This document shows positions 1 through 8,320 of a stretch of 64,000 nucleotides of DNA, in pieces (within the stretch, counting starts at the first letter, position 1; each line of letters begins with the position of its first letter). The notes beneath the pieces were generated by a model. That model worked only from the letters and a program-made list of their open reading frames with translations. It ran no database searches and had not been told where the DNA came from. A program made the position numbers and the translations under genes. The stretch comes from Vogesella sp. XCS3 (GTDB taxonomy: Bacteria; Pseudomonadota; Gammaproteobacteria; Burkholderiales; Chromobacteriaceae): NCBI RefSeq assembly GCF_020616155.1, contig NZ_CP085531.1, forward strand, positions 100,539 to 164,538, given 5' to 3'.

Positions 1-17
1 GTGAAAGGTTTGACGAA

Positions 18-1004
18 ATGAGTATCGGAAAGAAATTCATGAGTTTTTCTTTTAAGAAAAAAGCAGCAGTAATCGTTCTAGGTGGAGCGCTTGCCCTTGC
101 CCCGACGGCTGCGTTTGCTGACTGGAGTGATATTTTCGGGAAAATCTTGAATGTAGTGACGCAGATTCTTGAGCAGGGGTATGCCCAGCTCGAAGCGCAG
201 GTGAAGCAGGGGGAAATTACACGAGAGGAAGGCCAAAAAAGCAGGGATAAAGTTGGCGAGGAAGAAGAGAAAAATCGTCAGCAACAATGTGAATTTTGGT
301 GCGGCAAGCCTCTGCCGAGTCCGGGGACCGTGCCGAATGATGCGCAAAAAACAGGTTCACCGGGTGCTGCTGTAGCTGCTCGTCGTGACTCTACTGCCAA
401 GCTTCAAGCCATCACAAGCAGTATGGCTGGAAACATGGATCAGTCTACCGCGATCCAGGGTTACTACGGGGCCATGACTGGCTGGTATCAGGCAGCCAGT
501 GCTGATGAACGGCGTCAGGTCATGCAGCCGCTGTCTTTTGAGCCTGGCTATGTGCCGACACCTAAGGAGAGGCAGATGGCGGATTACAACGCCAAACTGA
601 CTATCGGCCTTGAGCCGACTATTCCGGCTTCGTCTGATCAGGTTGGCAAGAATGCAGCCGCACAAGAGTATGAGGCTCGCCGAATTGGCTACAACTCGGC
701 GCAACTTGCTGCTTACGACAGTTATCGCCAATACGATATGTCGGCGGAAGAAGTAAAAGCCATTTCGGACGTGCTTCTCTCGATGTCCCAAGAGACGGTT
801 GAGGGAATGAATCCTGGAACTGCCATGAAGGCCCAGGTACAGCTGCTGGCTATCCAGTCTGGCCTGCTATTGAGCCAATACCAGTCTGCTCTGCGTCAGG
901 AGCGGTTGTTGGCTGTAATGGCCTCCAACAATGCTCGATTGGCTATGAAAGACCGTCTGCGCAAGCTGACACAAGGTCAAGCTGTTCAGAGCTTCGAGAA
1001 ATAA
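18..1004 (+). CDS. Exported transfer protein, TraW-like paralog A
   Basis: 328 residues. A basic start, a hydrophobic stretch and an A-F-A cleavage site near residue 34 indicate a signal peptide, so the product should be periplasmic. The C-terminal 170 residues resemble those of the next gene (shared L-T-I/L-G-L/I-E-P-T segment, then Q/Y-rich helices and a final RLRKL/GRLREL-Q-G stretch), so the two are paralogs. The gene lies directly upstream of a DotA/TraY gene; in IncI plasmids TraW and TraX occupy that position, which is the basis of the name. An AAAGG ribosome site precedes the ATG. No catalytic motif is seen. The locus is certain; the family name is inferred from context. Confidence 0.6.
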   Translation: MSIGKKFMSFSFKKKAAVIVLGGALALAPTAAFADWSDIFGKILNVVTQILEQGYAQLEAQVKQGEITREEGQKSRDKVGEEEEKNRQQQCEFWCGKPLPSPGTVPNDAQKTGSPGAAVAARRDSTAKLQAITSSMAGNMDQSTAIQGYYGAMTGWYQAASADERRQVMQPLSFEPGYVPTPKERQMADYNAKLTIGLEPTIPASSDQVGKNAAAQEYEARRIGYNSAQLAAYDSYRQYDMSAEEVKAISDVLLSMSQETVEGMNPGTAMKAQVQLLAIQSGLLLSQYQSALRQERLLAVMASNNARLAMKDRLRKLTQGQAVQSFEK

Positions 1005-1015
1005 AGGCCATTTCT

Positions 1016-2614
1016 ATGAGTATCAGCAAAGCGAAGTTTTGGCAGCAGGCAGGAGGGGTGACTCTAGCCTGTGCCATCGGCTTCCAAATGGTGCCTGGCA
1101 TTGCCCCGCTGATTGCTGTTGCCCGCGCAGACGCGATGGCGGCCACTTCTGTGCAATCAAGCGCGTATCTTGCGCAGCGACTCGACGCTCTGGCTGAGAG
1201 TTTGGTGTTGAATAACTATGTTCTGCTACAGCAGAAATATGTTCAGCAGCAGATAGACAAGCTGATCCATGAGGCAAATGGTCTGCCGGTCTCTGTTGGG
1301 TCTGCCATTTACAAAGATGCAGTCGGCAATTTTTCTTGGATTGCCTCTTCGCTTTCTGAGGCAGCAAGTATTGGATATTACGGGCAACCTAATGCAATTG
1401 CCAATGAGCTTGTGAGTAAAACAAAAGGCATTCTTATTCAAAATTTGATGCAAAAATATTCTGTTGATGAATTAAATAAAATGTCGAATCAGCAGATTTC
1501 ACAAGCAATGAGTAATGATTTTTCATCGGCATCATCGCAGTCGAGTGGTAATATTGCTTACAATTCAAACAATCCAATTATTCAATATTTGAATAATATC
1601 AGTTCTGATTCTTTTGTTCAGTCCTTGACGGATCAAGCTAAGGTTTATTTTAAGCAACAGGCTGAAGATTACTTCAAGGTATGGATTAGAAATTTTATCC
1701 AAGAAAATATTACAACAAAGATCTCTTCTGAGACTGTAAAAAGCATTCCTTATGTCGGTCCATTCTTGAGCTGGTATCTCACTCAGCGGCAGAAGTGGAT
1801 GAACAATGTTCATCAGAATGAACAGAAGCAGGAAGAGGGTAAGTTAGATCGTAAAAAAACTGAATACGAAAATGAAATGAAGAGACAGGAGGGTGATTTG
1901 ATCTGGGGTCGTACCCCGCTACCATCCTATCCACGGCAGATCGACTCCTCCGTGTTTGGCACTTCCGGAGGGATGAATTCGAATCAGCGTGTTATTGAGC
2001 AGTTCGCCGTTCAAGATCGCGGGTCTTTGGCCGAGTGGCTGTTCTACGGTGACAAGCCGGTATCGGTCTACGGCTGGTTGGCAAATTACCCTGCTGATCG
2101 CAGGGCGGAGATCATGAAACCATATGTCATTGGCCCCAGGCTGGATGTTTCAGGCAAGCCTGTTCCACCATCTGACGATGATAAGGAAAACGTCCGGCGA
2201 AATGCCTGGTTGACACTGGGGATTGAGCCCACTCCTCCATTTACGGCTCAGCCCGGTACACCAGGTTTTCAGGAGGAATTGGCCGTGCGGGCGCAGTACA
2301 CCTCTGTGGTGACGCAAAGCTACGACGGCTACATGAAGGGTTGGATGTTCCAGGATCGAATCAACCAGCTGATGAGCACAGTGCAGATGTTTACCCCTCA
2401 GGTGGTTGATGGACTGAGCGTAGGCCAGACAAATGGATGCAGTGCGATGTTGCATCAGCTGTCGTCAGAAGTGCAGTTGCAGATATTTCAGTCTCAACTT
2501 CGTTTTGAAAGGCTGCATGCGTCATCGGCTGGGATGGAAGGGAAGATGATTCGTGATGGGCGCTTGCGTGAGCTTGGCCAAGGCGCACCTGTCGGCACTA
2601 TTGCTGGACACTAG
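1016..2614 (+). CDS. Exported transfer protein, TraW-like paralog B
   Basis: 532 residues, 11 bases after the preceding gene. The N-terminus has a signal-like hydrophobic segment (about residues 10-38) ending near A-R-A-D. The middle (about residues 120-290) is rich in Asn, Ser and Gln and in A/T-rich codons, unlike the flanks, so it may be an inserted or fast-evolving region. The C-terminal third is paralogous to the previous product and includes a matching L-T-L-G-I-E-P-T segment. It probably belongs to the periplasmic part of the I-type secretion channel. It is followed by a strong AGGAGGAG ribosome site for the TraY-like gene, so the three genes form one operon. Confidence 0.6.
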   Translation: MSISKAKFWQQAGGVTLACAIGFQMVPGIAPLIAVARADAMAATSVQSSAYLAQRLDALAESLVLNNYVLLQQKYVQQQIDKLIHEANGLPVSVGSAIYKDAVGNFSWIASSLSEAASIGYYGQPNAIANELVSKTKGILIQNLMQKYSVDELNKMSNQQISQAMSNDFSSASSQSSGNIAYNSNNPIIQYLNNISSDSFVQSLTDQAKVYFKQQAEDYFKVWIRNFIQENITTKISSETVKSIPYVGPFLSWYLTQRQKWMNNVHQNEQKQEEGKLDRKKTEYENEMKRQEGDLIWGRTPLPSYPRQIDSSVFGTSGGMNSNQRVIEQFAVQDRGSLAEWLFYGDKPVSVYGWLANYPADRRAEIMKPYVIGPRLDVSGKPVPPSDDDKENVRRNAWLTLGIEPTPPFTAQPGTPGFQEELAVRAQYTSVVTQSYDGYMKGWMFQDRINQLMSTVQMFTPQVVDGLSVGQTNGCSAMLHQLSSEVQLQIFQSQLRFERLHASSAGMEGKMIRDGRLRELGQGAPVGTIAGH

Positions 2615-2622
2615 GAGGAGTT

Positions 2623-4758
2623 ATGAGTGCTTTGAGTGAAGGAGCCAAGGGTATTGGCTACGTGTTTTTAGAGAGGCTTCTCGGGTCTGATGCTCTTGGG
2701 TATTTTGGCATTCAGGCCAGCGGGGTAAATTCCGCTCCGATGACATCCGGCATGGCAATGGCGGCAGATGTCGCCTTGTGGTTCATGCCGTTGATCACCT
2801 TTTATATCTTAGGGATGGGCTTGGTTTACTCATCTCAAGAGGGAACTGTACTTGGGAAGCGCTGGTCGGCAGTAATTGTGCCATTGCGAGGTGTCGGTGG
2901 TCTTATGTTTTCTGCCCCGGTTGTTCCCGGTGGATTGTCCGCTATCCAGATATTCGTGGTTGGCCTGGCACTCCTCGGTAATTACATCGGTAACGAGGCG
3001 GCAAACGTTTTGGCGGAGAAAATCTACCAACCAGGCTCTGGATTTGTACAGTCGAAAATGACAGCACCGATGACTGACAATACTGCGAAAGCAAATGCAT
3101 TTGCGTCACTTACTGCTTCTGAAGTGTGCATGATGGCAGCCAGAAATCTGGGCTATGGCTCGGGCACGCCAACTGCGGGGGTGGGTAGCAGCACAGGCTC
3201 ACAGGCGACTGGGCCTGTTTCTGCTGCGTCTGAGTTGTGGAGTAAGGCTACCAACGGTAGTCCCAGCACTGGCCCGGTGACGACCTCACTGTCCACAATT
3301 TGCGGTGGTGCTCAGGTTAGTGCTGGGCAGAACCCTAATCCAGGATACCCGACTGACGTTATGGATTGCAGTGTCACGGAATACCCGTCGGTTTGCACAG
3401 CTGTGCAACAAGTCAACCAGGATTTTAAGGGAAAAATTCAGTCGAGACTCCAAGCCAATAAAGGCATCCTGACAGACCGCGATATGTTCCAGCTCGCGCA
3501 ACAATATCGTGATGCAATGACAGGCGCGATTAATCCGGATCTGACCAACGTAATCAGTAAAAATGCTGAATCTGTGAAACAGATGGGTTGGCCTGGTTTG
3601 GGCAATTTTTTTCAGAAGTACGCAGCTGCCAGTGGTGAGTTTGACAATTACATTTACCACTCTTCTAACCCAAAGTTCGATTTCAAGAATATTGGTGATG
3701 CAACGCAGGCAGGTATGGCGCTTAGTGATCAAAGCCAAATGGCATTCAAACGTGCGGTGAACACTTTCGACTACACTTGGGAAGGTGCACTGAGATCCTC
3801 TGGAGCGATAGTTGATGGCATCGGCAATACTGCGGCTGATACGATTACCTGGGCGCAGGTTGAAGGAGAGAATAAGGTTCTGCGTGGACTGATTTTCGGG
3901 GTGGGGAAGAGTGCTTTTGATGTTGGTTCTATGGATGCTGTTCAGCGCCTAGGCATATACATGACAATGGTAGGCTCACTTACGCTGAAGTATTTGGGTG
4001 ATGGCACCGCACCGCAGAACAACGACAGTATCGATATTAAGTCTGGCGAGGCAAAAGATACCGGAAGCTCTGATAGCGGCCTAGTGAATGCGATCAAGTC
4101 TCTTGGTGGTAGTGGTGTTGCTGACATGATGCGGATGATGGCAAAGCCAGCAATGCTGGCAGGTCTTGTCCTGTCGATGCTCTTGCCTTCTTTGCCGACC
4201 ATTTACTTCGTGCTGATGACTTTGGAGTGGGTGATCTGGCTTGTAGTCGCCGCGATGGCATCTCCGCTATGGATGATTTTTCATATGCTTCCCGATGGTG
4301 ATACGTTGGTGAGCAACAGAGCCGAAACCGGCTGGGGATTGCTGGCCTACATTGCGCTTTTCCCTTTGCTTGTTGTCTTAGGATTTGGTGCCGCGATGAC
4401 TTTGTTCAATGTGGCGATTCCGTTCGCTTTTGAAATGATGATGTCCATCACCAGTTCTTCAGCTGTTGGTGCAGCAATGGATATTGCTTTTAAGCCCCTA
4501 GTGATGTCGGCCGTTGTGATTGGTGCGACTTTCCTAACTATGAGCTTGATCATCTCGCTTCCGCATCGTCTGGCTGGGTGGATCAACATCAATCCGCAGA
4601 GCGACAGCCTTCATGAAGGTAAAAATCAGTTGGCAGTGGTCAACTCACCCAAGCCGACAGATGCCACTCCTAGTGGAATGAATCAAGGACGCGGGCCTGG
4701 CTGGATGGCTCAAAAGACGGGCGGGTGGATGCCCAAGGTGTTTGGTAAAAAATCTTGA
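2623..4758 (+). CDS. traY: DotA/TraY family integral membrane transfer protein
   Basis: 711 residues, the size expected of DotA/TraY proteins, which sit in the inner membrane of Dot/Icm and IncI type IV secretion systems. Hydrophobic segments lie near residues 45-70, 80-125 and in a cluster at about 505-650; a long polar periplasmic region separates them. The N-terminal part carries the family pattern of a GMG-L-V-Y segment, then V-I-V-P-L-R-G-V-G-G and a G-N-Y-I-G-N stretch. A strong AGGAGG ribosome site stands 5 bases before the ATG, and the operon closes with a clear terminator just downstream. The family assignment is confident; the plasmid-type gene name is by analogy with IncI. Confidence 0.85.
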   Translation: MSALSEGAKGIGYVFLERLLGSDALGYFGIQASGVNSAPMTSGMAMAADVALWFMPLITFYILGMGLVYSSQEGTVLGKRWSAVIVPLRGVGGLMFSAPVVPGGLSAIQIFVVGLALLGNYIGNEAANVLAEKIYQPGSGFVQSKMTAPMTDNTAKANAFASLTASEVCMMAARNLGYGSGTPTAGVGSSTGSQATGPVSAASELWSKATNGSPSTGPVTTSLSTICGGAQVSAGQNPNPGYPTDVMDCSVTEYPSVCTAVQQVNQDFKGKIQSRLQANKGILTDRDMFQLAQQYRDAMTGAINPDLTNVISKNAESVKQMGWPGLGNFFQKYAAASGEFDNYIYHSSNPKFDFKNIGDATQAGMALSDQSQMAFKRAVNTFDYTWEGALRSSGAIVDGIGNTAADTITWAQVEGENKVLRGLIFGVGKSAFDVGSMDAVQRLGIYMTMVGSLTLKYLGDGTAPQNNDSIDIKSGEAKDTGSSDSGLVNAIKSLGGSGVADMMRMMAKPAMLAGLVLSMLLPSLPTIYFVLMTLEWVIWLVVAAMASPLWMIFHMLPDGDTLVSNRAETGWGLLAYIALFPLLVVLGFGAAMTLFNVAIPFAFEMMMSITSSSAVGAAMDIAFKPLVMSAVVIGATFLTMSLIISLPHRLAGWININPQSDSLHEGKNQLAVVNSPKPTDATPSGMNQGRGPGWMAQKTGGWMPKVFGKKS

Positions 4759-4776
4759 TGTTTGATGTAGATAGAG

Positions 4777-4804
4777 CGCCTGGATAAAATCCAGGCGTTT
4801 TTTT
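4777..4804 (+). terminator. Rho-independent terminator after the TraY-like gene
   Basis: Perfect 8-bp stem CGCCTGGA / TCCAGGCG with a 5-base loop, followed by seven T residues. It ends the TraW-TraW-TraY operon. Confidence 0.9.
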
Positions 4805-4817
4805 GCGTGATGTGTCT

Positions 4818-4825
4818 GGTCAATT
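4818..4825 (+). promoter_or_regulatory. Variant copy (GGTCAATT) of the GGTCACTT octamer
   Basis: It lies upstream of the first 86-residue gene at the same place as the exact octamer upstream of the second copy. It differs by one base (A for C). Confidence 0.35.
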
Positions 4826-4841
4826 TTTTAATGCGAAAGGG

Positions 4842-5145
4842 CTTGGTATAGTGGAAGCATGAAAACAGCGAAGGAGAGATGAAATGAACGCAGCCCTGAA
4901 TATGCTCGGTTTTGTAGCGGAAATGATTACCTTGCCGTTCCGCTTCCTGATGGCTGTGCCAGCCGTCCTGTTCAAACTGGTGAAGCCGTGGTTTCCGCTG
5001 GTTGTCCTGATGTACCCAGCATTTCACGTCGCCAAGGCGGTGAACGAAACGCACCCAACCTTGAGCGTGGCTCTGATGGCCTTCGGTTTCCTTGTGTTTG
5101 TCGTGACTTTCTTTCGCGCAGCGAAATACTACCGAGACAACTAAG
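4842..5145. repeat. Direct repeat, copy 1 (about 304 bp)
   Basis: It contains a TATAGT -10-like box, the ribosome site and a whole 86-codon gene. It matches 5830-6133 at a constant offset of 988 bases, with four substitutions seen. Confidence 0.95.
4884..5144 (+). CDS. Small membrane protein, duplicated gene copy 1
   Basis: 86 residues with hydrophobic stretches at about 8-30, 33-50 and 60-75 and a basic C-terminus, so an inner-membrane protein. An AAGGAGAG ribosome site precedes the ATG. It differs from the copy at 5872-6132 only at residues 9 (Gly versus Ser), 54 (Asn versus Ser) and 67 (Phe versus Ser). No known family is recognised. In IncI plasmids an exclusion gene follows traY; the same position here makes entry exclusion one possibility, but this is only positional inference. 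Confidence 0.8.
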   Translation: MNAALNMLGFVAEMITLPFRFLMAVPAVLFKLVKPWFPLVVLMYPAFHVAKAVNETHPTLSVALMAFGFLVFVVTFFRAAKYYRDN

Positions 5146-5199
5146 TCGATTGCCTGTAGCCCCGCCGATGAGTGGGGCATCCTCACTCAAGGATGCCTC

Positions 5200-5804
5200 A
5201 TGAGCGCAAAAAAACTCACCTCCGAGCAGGTCGCCGCTCGTGAAGCTCGGGTGGCCAAGACGGCGCGACTGACGGAAATCATCTGCCCCCTGCCTGACCC
5301 ACGGCACACAGTTGACGTGAGTTTAATAGCCTGGAGCGCCAGCTGGACGGCTACGCGAGAGACTTTGGTCTAAATCTAGACCCTGACTTTCAGCGTGGGC
5401 ATGTTTGGACTGACTCGCAGCGAATAGCCTACATCGAGGGTTTCTTTCGCGGGACTGTCGGGAATAACCAGCGGATCATCCAGTTCAATGCCACTCACTG
5501 GAAAGATGACAATCACGGTGGTGATTTGGCGAACGAAATTCAGATTGTGGATGGGTTGCAGCGTTTGACAGCTATCCGAATGTTTATGTCCGGTCGGCTC
5601 AGTGCCTTCTGGATGGTGGTTGATGACTTCGCAGACTCTTCATTTAACCCGCGTCGGCAGAGCTATTGGGTGAAATTTGCCATTCATGCGTTTACACATC
5701 GGCGTGACCTCCTTCGCTACTACCTTGATATCAATGCTGGTGGTACGCCTCATAGTAAGGACGAAATCGACAGGGTATCGTCATTGTTAGCGGAATGTTT
5801 GTGA
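5200..5804 (+). pseudogene. Frameshifted short DUF262 (ParB/Srx-fold) protein
   Basis: The ATG at 5200 has a ribosome site (AAGGATG) and opens 40 in-frame codons up to V-D-V near 5319. The reading then continues only in another frame (E-F-N-S-L-E-R...), which carries the DUF262 signature V-D-G-L-Q-R-L-T-A and runs to a stop at 5804. Adding one base near 5316-5320 would restore a protein of about 200 residues, the size of the short plasmid and phage DUF262 proteins. So this looks like a single-base loss or a sequencing error. It sits between the two copies of the 86-residue membrane protein gene. Confidence 0.7.
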
Positions 5805-5805
5805 T

Positions 5806-5813
5806 GGTCACTT
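5806..5813 (+). promoter_or_regulatory. GGTCACTT octamer upstream of second 86-residue gene
   Basis: Exact octamer followed by TTTTGGGGGT; a TATAGT -10-like box lies 21 bases downstream. Confidence 0.4.
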
Positions 5814-5829
5814 TTTTGGGGGTACGCAC

Positions 5830-6133
5830 CTTGCTATAGTGGAAGCATGAAAACAGCGAAGGAGAGATGAAATGAACGCAGCCCTGAATATGCTCAGTTT
5901 TGTAGCGGAAATGATTACCTTGCCGTTCCGCTTCCTGATGGCTGTGCCAGCCGTCCTGTTCAAACTGGTGAAGCCGTGGTTTCCGCTGGTTGTCCTGATG
6001 TACCCAGCATTTCACGTCGCCAAGGCGGTGAGCGAAACGCACCCAACCTTGAGCGTGGCTCTGATGGCCTCCGGTTTCCTTGTGTTTGTCGTGACTTTCT
6101 TTCGCGCAGCGAAATACTACCGAGACAACTAAG
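5830..6133. repeat. Direct repeat, copy 2 (about 304 bp)
   Basis: Second copy of 4842-5145. The two copies flank the broken DUF262 gene, so recombination between them would remove 988 bp. Confidence 0.95.
5872..6132 (+). CDS. Small membrane protein, duplicated gene copy 2
   Basis: 86 residues, identical to the product at 4884-5144 except for Ser at residues 9, 54 and 67. All three coding differences change the amino acid and none is silent. It has the same promoter box and ribosome site as copy 1, and is followed by a strong terminator. Function unknown. Confidence 0.8.
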   Translation: MNAALNMLSFVAEMITLPFRFLMAVPAVLFKLVKPWFPLVVLMYPAFHVAKAVSETHPTLSVALMASGFLVFVVTFFRAAKYYRDN

Positions 6134-6150
6134 CTACCCGACAATGCAAA

Positions 6151-6177
6151 CACCCCGCCAGTGCGGGGTGTTTTTTT
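6151..6177 (+). terminator. Rho-independent terminator after the duplicated gene
   Basis: Perfect stem CACCCCGC / GCGGGGTG with a 4-base loop, followed by seven T residues. Confidence 0.9.
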
Positions 6178-6189
6178 GGGGTAATCATA

Positions 6190-6453
6190 TCAATCAGGCA
6201 GTATTCCTTTTGCTAAGTCCGAGCTGTAAATCATGACGCCGCTTTCGCCTTGCTCGGCCAGTGCGGTGAAATCCCGCTCAAAAATATCACGAGCCCCTGT
6301 TGGGATGACAACATCAGGAGTACATTCATGGCTCAGTTGTTTTCCTGCAAGAAATTGCTGGATGCGTCCTTTGTCGCACGCATGAAGGTGGTATTGACCG
6401 AGCGCTAAAATGGCAATGAATTGTTCGCCTTCGTATTTAATTAAGAGGGTCAT
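6190..6453 (-). CDS. Hypothetical protein, 87 residues
   Basis: Not recognised. The N-terminus reads as alternating hydrophobic strands, followed by a polar, acidic second half. It lies 8 bases downstream of the leftward 229-codon gene and is probably in the same transcript. The ribosome site is weak, so it may depend on coupling to that gene. Confidence 0.55.
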   Translation of the reverse strand: MTLLIKYEGEQFIAILALGQYHLHACDKGRIQQFLAGKQLSHECTPDVVIPTGARDIFERDFTALAEQGESGVMIYSSDLAKGILPD

Positions 6454-6461
6454 GTTGTTTT

Positions 6462-7151
6462 CTAGGGTTTGAATAGTCCAGGATATGGCGCAGAGTACAG
6501 AGGCAATGCTGCACCTATGTCTGAGTAGGTCATGCTGCCGTTTAGGCAGTAGTTCATGAGCAGTTTTGAAATGTCGAACTGGTAAAACAGTTTTCGGGGG
6601 CGATTCATGATAAGCATCTGGCCGGCGTCATTAATTGCATCCCGTATCTGTTGGCTGGTTTGCAACATGCCGTAGCCTTTGTTTTTGAAAAGCTCTGCCC
6701 CTGACTCGAACATGACTGTTTGTAGGTTGTTCATGCTTGCCAAGTTCTTGGCAATCCCTTTCTCCCAAGTCTCATACCAGATGCCAGACATCCATACTCG
6801 TCGGACAGCATCGCATGCATCGGGTGTGGGGGTGCCATTGGACTGGAAGATGATTTTTTCGCCGACTTTCCAGTACATCGTGATCGTAGCTGAGGGGCTG
6901 CCATCGGCAAGCATGGCCAACTTTGCAAATCCAAGACCGGCTTGCATTCGGCCTTGGCTGACAATGTAGTTTGCCCTTCGAGCTTGAAGGGGCTGGTCGG
7001 CCATTTTTTTTTGCAGATTTGCTTTCGCCATGTCAATGGCGCGGAGGCCAGACTTAACTAGCAGGTCGCGCCCTTGAGCATAGTTCTGGGGAGCTTCGGC
7101 GCGGTATGGCATGGACAGAGGGTTTACTGGCTGTGTATCAAACAGTGGCAT
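6462..7151 (-). CDS. Hypothetical protein, 229 residues
   Basis: Not recognised. It is soluble, with a proline-rich first 20 residues, a basic helical part (about 30-70) and a compact mixed domain with several Trp and Tyr residues. There is no signal peptide or membrane segment. A good GGAGTAATC ribosome site stands before the ATG. It is transcribed away from the TraP-like gene, from a shared divergent promoter region, and so interrupts the rightward transfer genes. Confidence 0.75.
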   Translation of the reverse strand: MPLFDTQPVNPLSMPYRAEAPQNYAQGRDLLVKSGLRAIDMAKANLQKKMADQPLQARRANYIVSQGRMQAGLGFAKLAMLADGSPSATITMYWKVGEKIIFQSNGTPTPDACDAVRRVWMSGIWYETWEKGIAKNLASMNNLQTVMFESGAELFKNKGYGMLQTSQQIRDAINDAGQMLIMNRPRKLFYQFDISKLLMNYCLNGSMTYSDIGAALPLYSAPYPGLFKP

Positions 7152-7243
7152 GATTACTCCGCTATAATGTTTGATTTAATAGGTACTTCAATATAACATA
7201 TATCTGAGCAATAGGATTAACCTGTTATCTGAAAGGTGGCGCA
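7152..7243. promoter_or_regulatory. Divergent promoter region
   Basis: A/T-rich spacer between two divergent genes. Leftward, TTGAAG and TTATAG boxes are 18 bases apart. Rightward, TTGATT (7171-7176) and a TATAAC box lie about 15-16 bases apart, and an AAAGGTGG ribosome site follows for the gene at 7244. Confidence 0.45.
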
Positions 7244-8248
7244 ATGAACCAAGAACCGCAGCACGGGCAAGATTTTGGTGAGGCAGAGAGCCTTGCCTTG
7301 GATGGTGATGATAAGCCAGGAGAAGGCGTGGAGCCCCCCGCTGCACGTGGATCTCAGCGAAGGATAGAGCCGAATGACGACCTGAGGTTCGATGAGCCGG
7401 GTGACTCGCTGGATGTGGCTCAGCCGCACCACCCAAAGCGTAATATCACCCGAGTTGTAATGCTCGCGCTAATTTCTCTTATCGCAGTCGGCATGGTTGG
7501 AAATTCTGTATGGCACAAGTATCTAGCGCCACAGCCCATTCCAGAAACTGCCGCACCATCGTTCCAGCCGATTAATCATGCGCTGGACAAGAAGCCGGCT
7601 GCATCAGCCCCGCAAAGCGAGGCAATAGGTGATTTGGGGGGAGGGGGTGTTGTTGGTGGTGTGGATAGTGGAACGGCTCAAAATCAGCCTACTCCGCAGG
7701 CGTTGGTGTCATCCGCTCCGCAGCCGACACAACCGGCTTCAGCTCCGCTTCAGCTGAAGGCGCAAGCTCCTCTGTCGTCGCCTGCTCCAATGGCGATTCA
7801 GCAACCCAAGTTCGCGCCGTCTGTTGGCGGTCAGTTGGCTCACCTCGCTCCATCAGCAAAGGCCATTACCCCGGCCCCAGCTGCTACCAGTGCGGGGACC
7901 TCGCCAGCGCGTGTTCCGGCAGCCAAGATGTCTGCATCTGAAGAATCACTTGAGGCCAAAGTGGAGCGCCTAGAGCGAGAAGTCCGCAGTCTGAAGGCGC
8001 TCGCAAAATCTGGCGCACAAGGTGTTCGGGCGGCGAAAGATGGTCAGCAAAAGAAAGTCGCTGATGGTGCTTCTGCACATAGGGTTGTCGGCATGTCTGC
8101 GGCGTCAGTCTGGGTGACGCAGGCGAATGGGAAAACGGCCGAGCTGAAGGTGGGTGACCGTTTCAAAAATGGTGAGGTGATCCAGAGTATTGATCAGCAA
8201 GCCCAGATAGTGGAGACGGATCGCGGTCGTTACAAAGTGAGTTTTTAG
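7244..8248 (+). CDS. TraP-like single-pass transfer protein
   Basis: 334 residues. A cytoplasmic acidic N-terminus (about 1-65) is followed by one membrane segment (about 67-87), a long Pro/Ala/Gln-rich linker, a short coiled coil (about 225-260) and a C-terminal beta domain of about 55 residues with a V-V-G-M...W-V...V-G-D-R-F...I pattern. That end resembles the periplasmic PilP/GspC-type homology region and the tail of IncI TraP. Such proteins link inner- and outer-membrane parts of secretion or pilus machines. The topology is clear; the TraP name is an inference from architecture and the neighbouring I-type genes. Confidence 0.6.
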   Translation: MNQEPQHGQDFGEAESLALDGDDKPGEGVEPPAARGSQRRIEPNDDLRFDEPGDSLDVAQPHHPKRNITRVVMLALISLIAVGMVGNSVWHKYLAPQPIPETAAPSFQPINHALDKKPAASAPQSEAIGDLGGGGVVGGVDSGTAQNQPTPQALVSSAPQPTQPASAPLQLKAQAPLSSPAPMAIQQPKFAPSVGGQLAHLAPSAKAITPAPAATSAGTSPARVPAAKMSASEESLEAKVERLEREVRSLKALAKSGAQGVRAAKDGQQKKVADGASAHRVVGMSAASVWVTQANGKTAELKVGDRFKNGEVIQSIDQQAQIVETDRGRYKVSF

Positions 8249-8252
8249 CCAA

Positions 8253-8260
8253 GGTCACTT
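8253..8260 (+). promoter_or_regulatory. GGTCACTT octamer upstream of the bactofilin gene
   Basis: Exact octamer followed by GGTTGGGGGT, similar to the extension of the copy at 5806. It lies in the 72-base gap before the bactofilin gene. Confidence 0.4.
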
Positions 8261-8320
8261 GGTTGGGGGTGGGTCTCTCAGGCAGCATCCCCTCTATATA
8301 GGCACATAAAGGGTTTTGTC

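Noticed and set aside
4988..5203. A 71-codon rightward frame in the duplicated gene, and its copy at 5976
   Set aside because: It overlaps the 86-codon gene in another frame, is Arg/Ser/Cys-rich, and has no ribosome site.
5300..5330. Programmed frameshift in the DUF262 gene
   Set aside because: No slippery heptamer or downstream stem is evident; a simple base loss is simpler.
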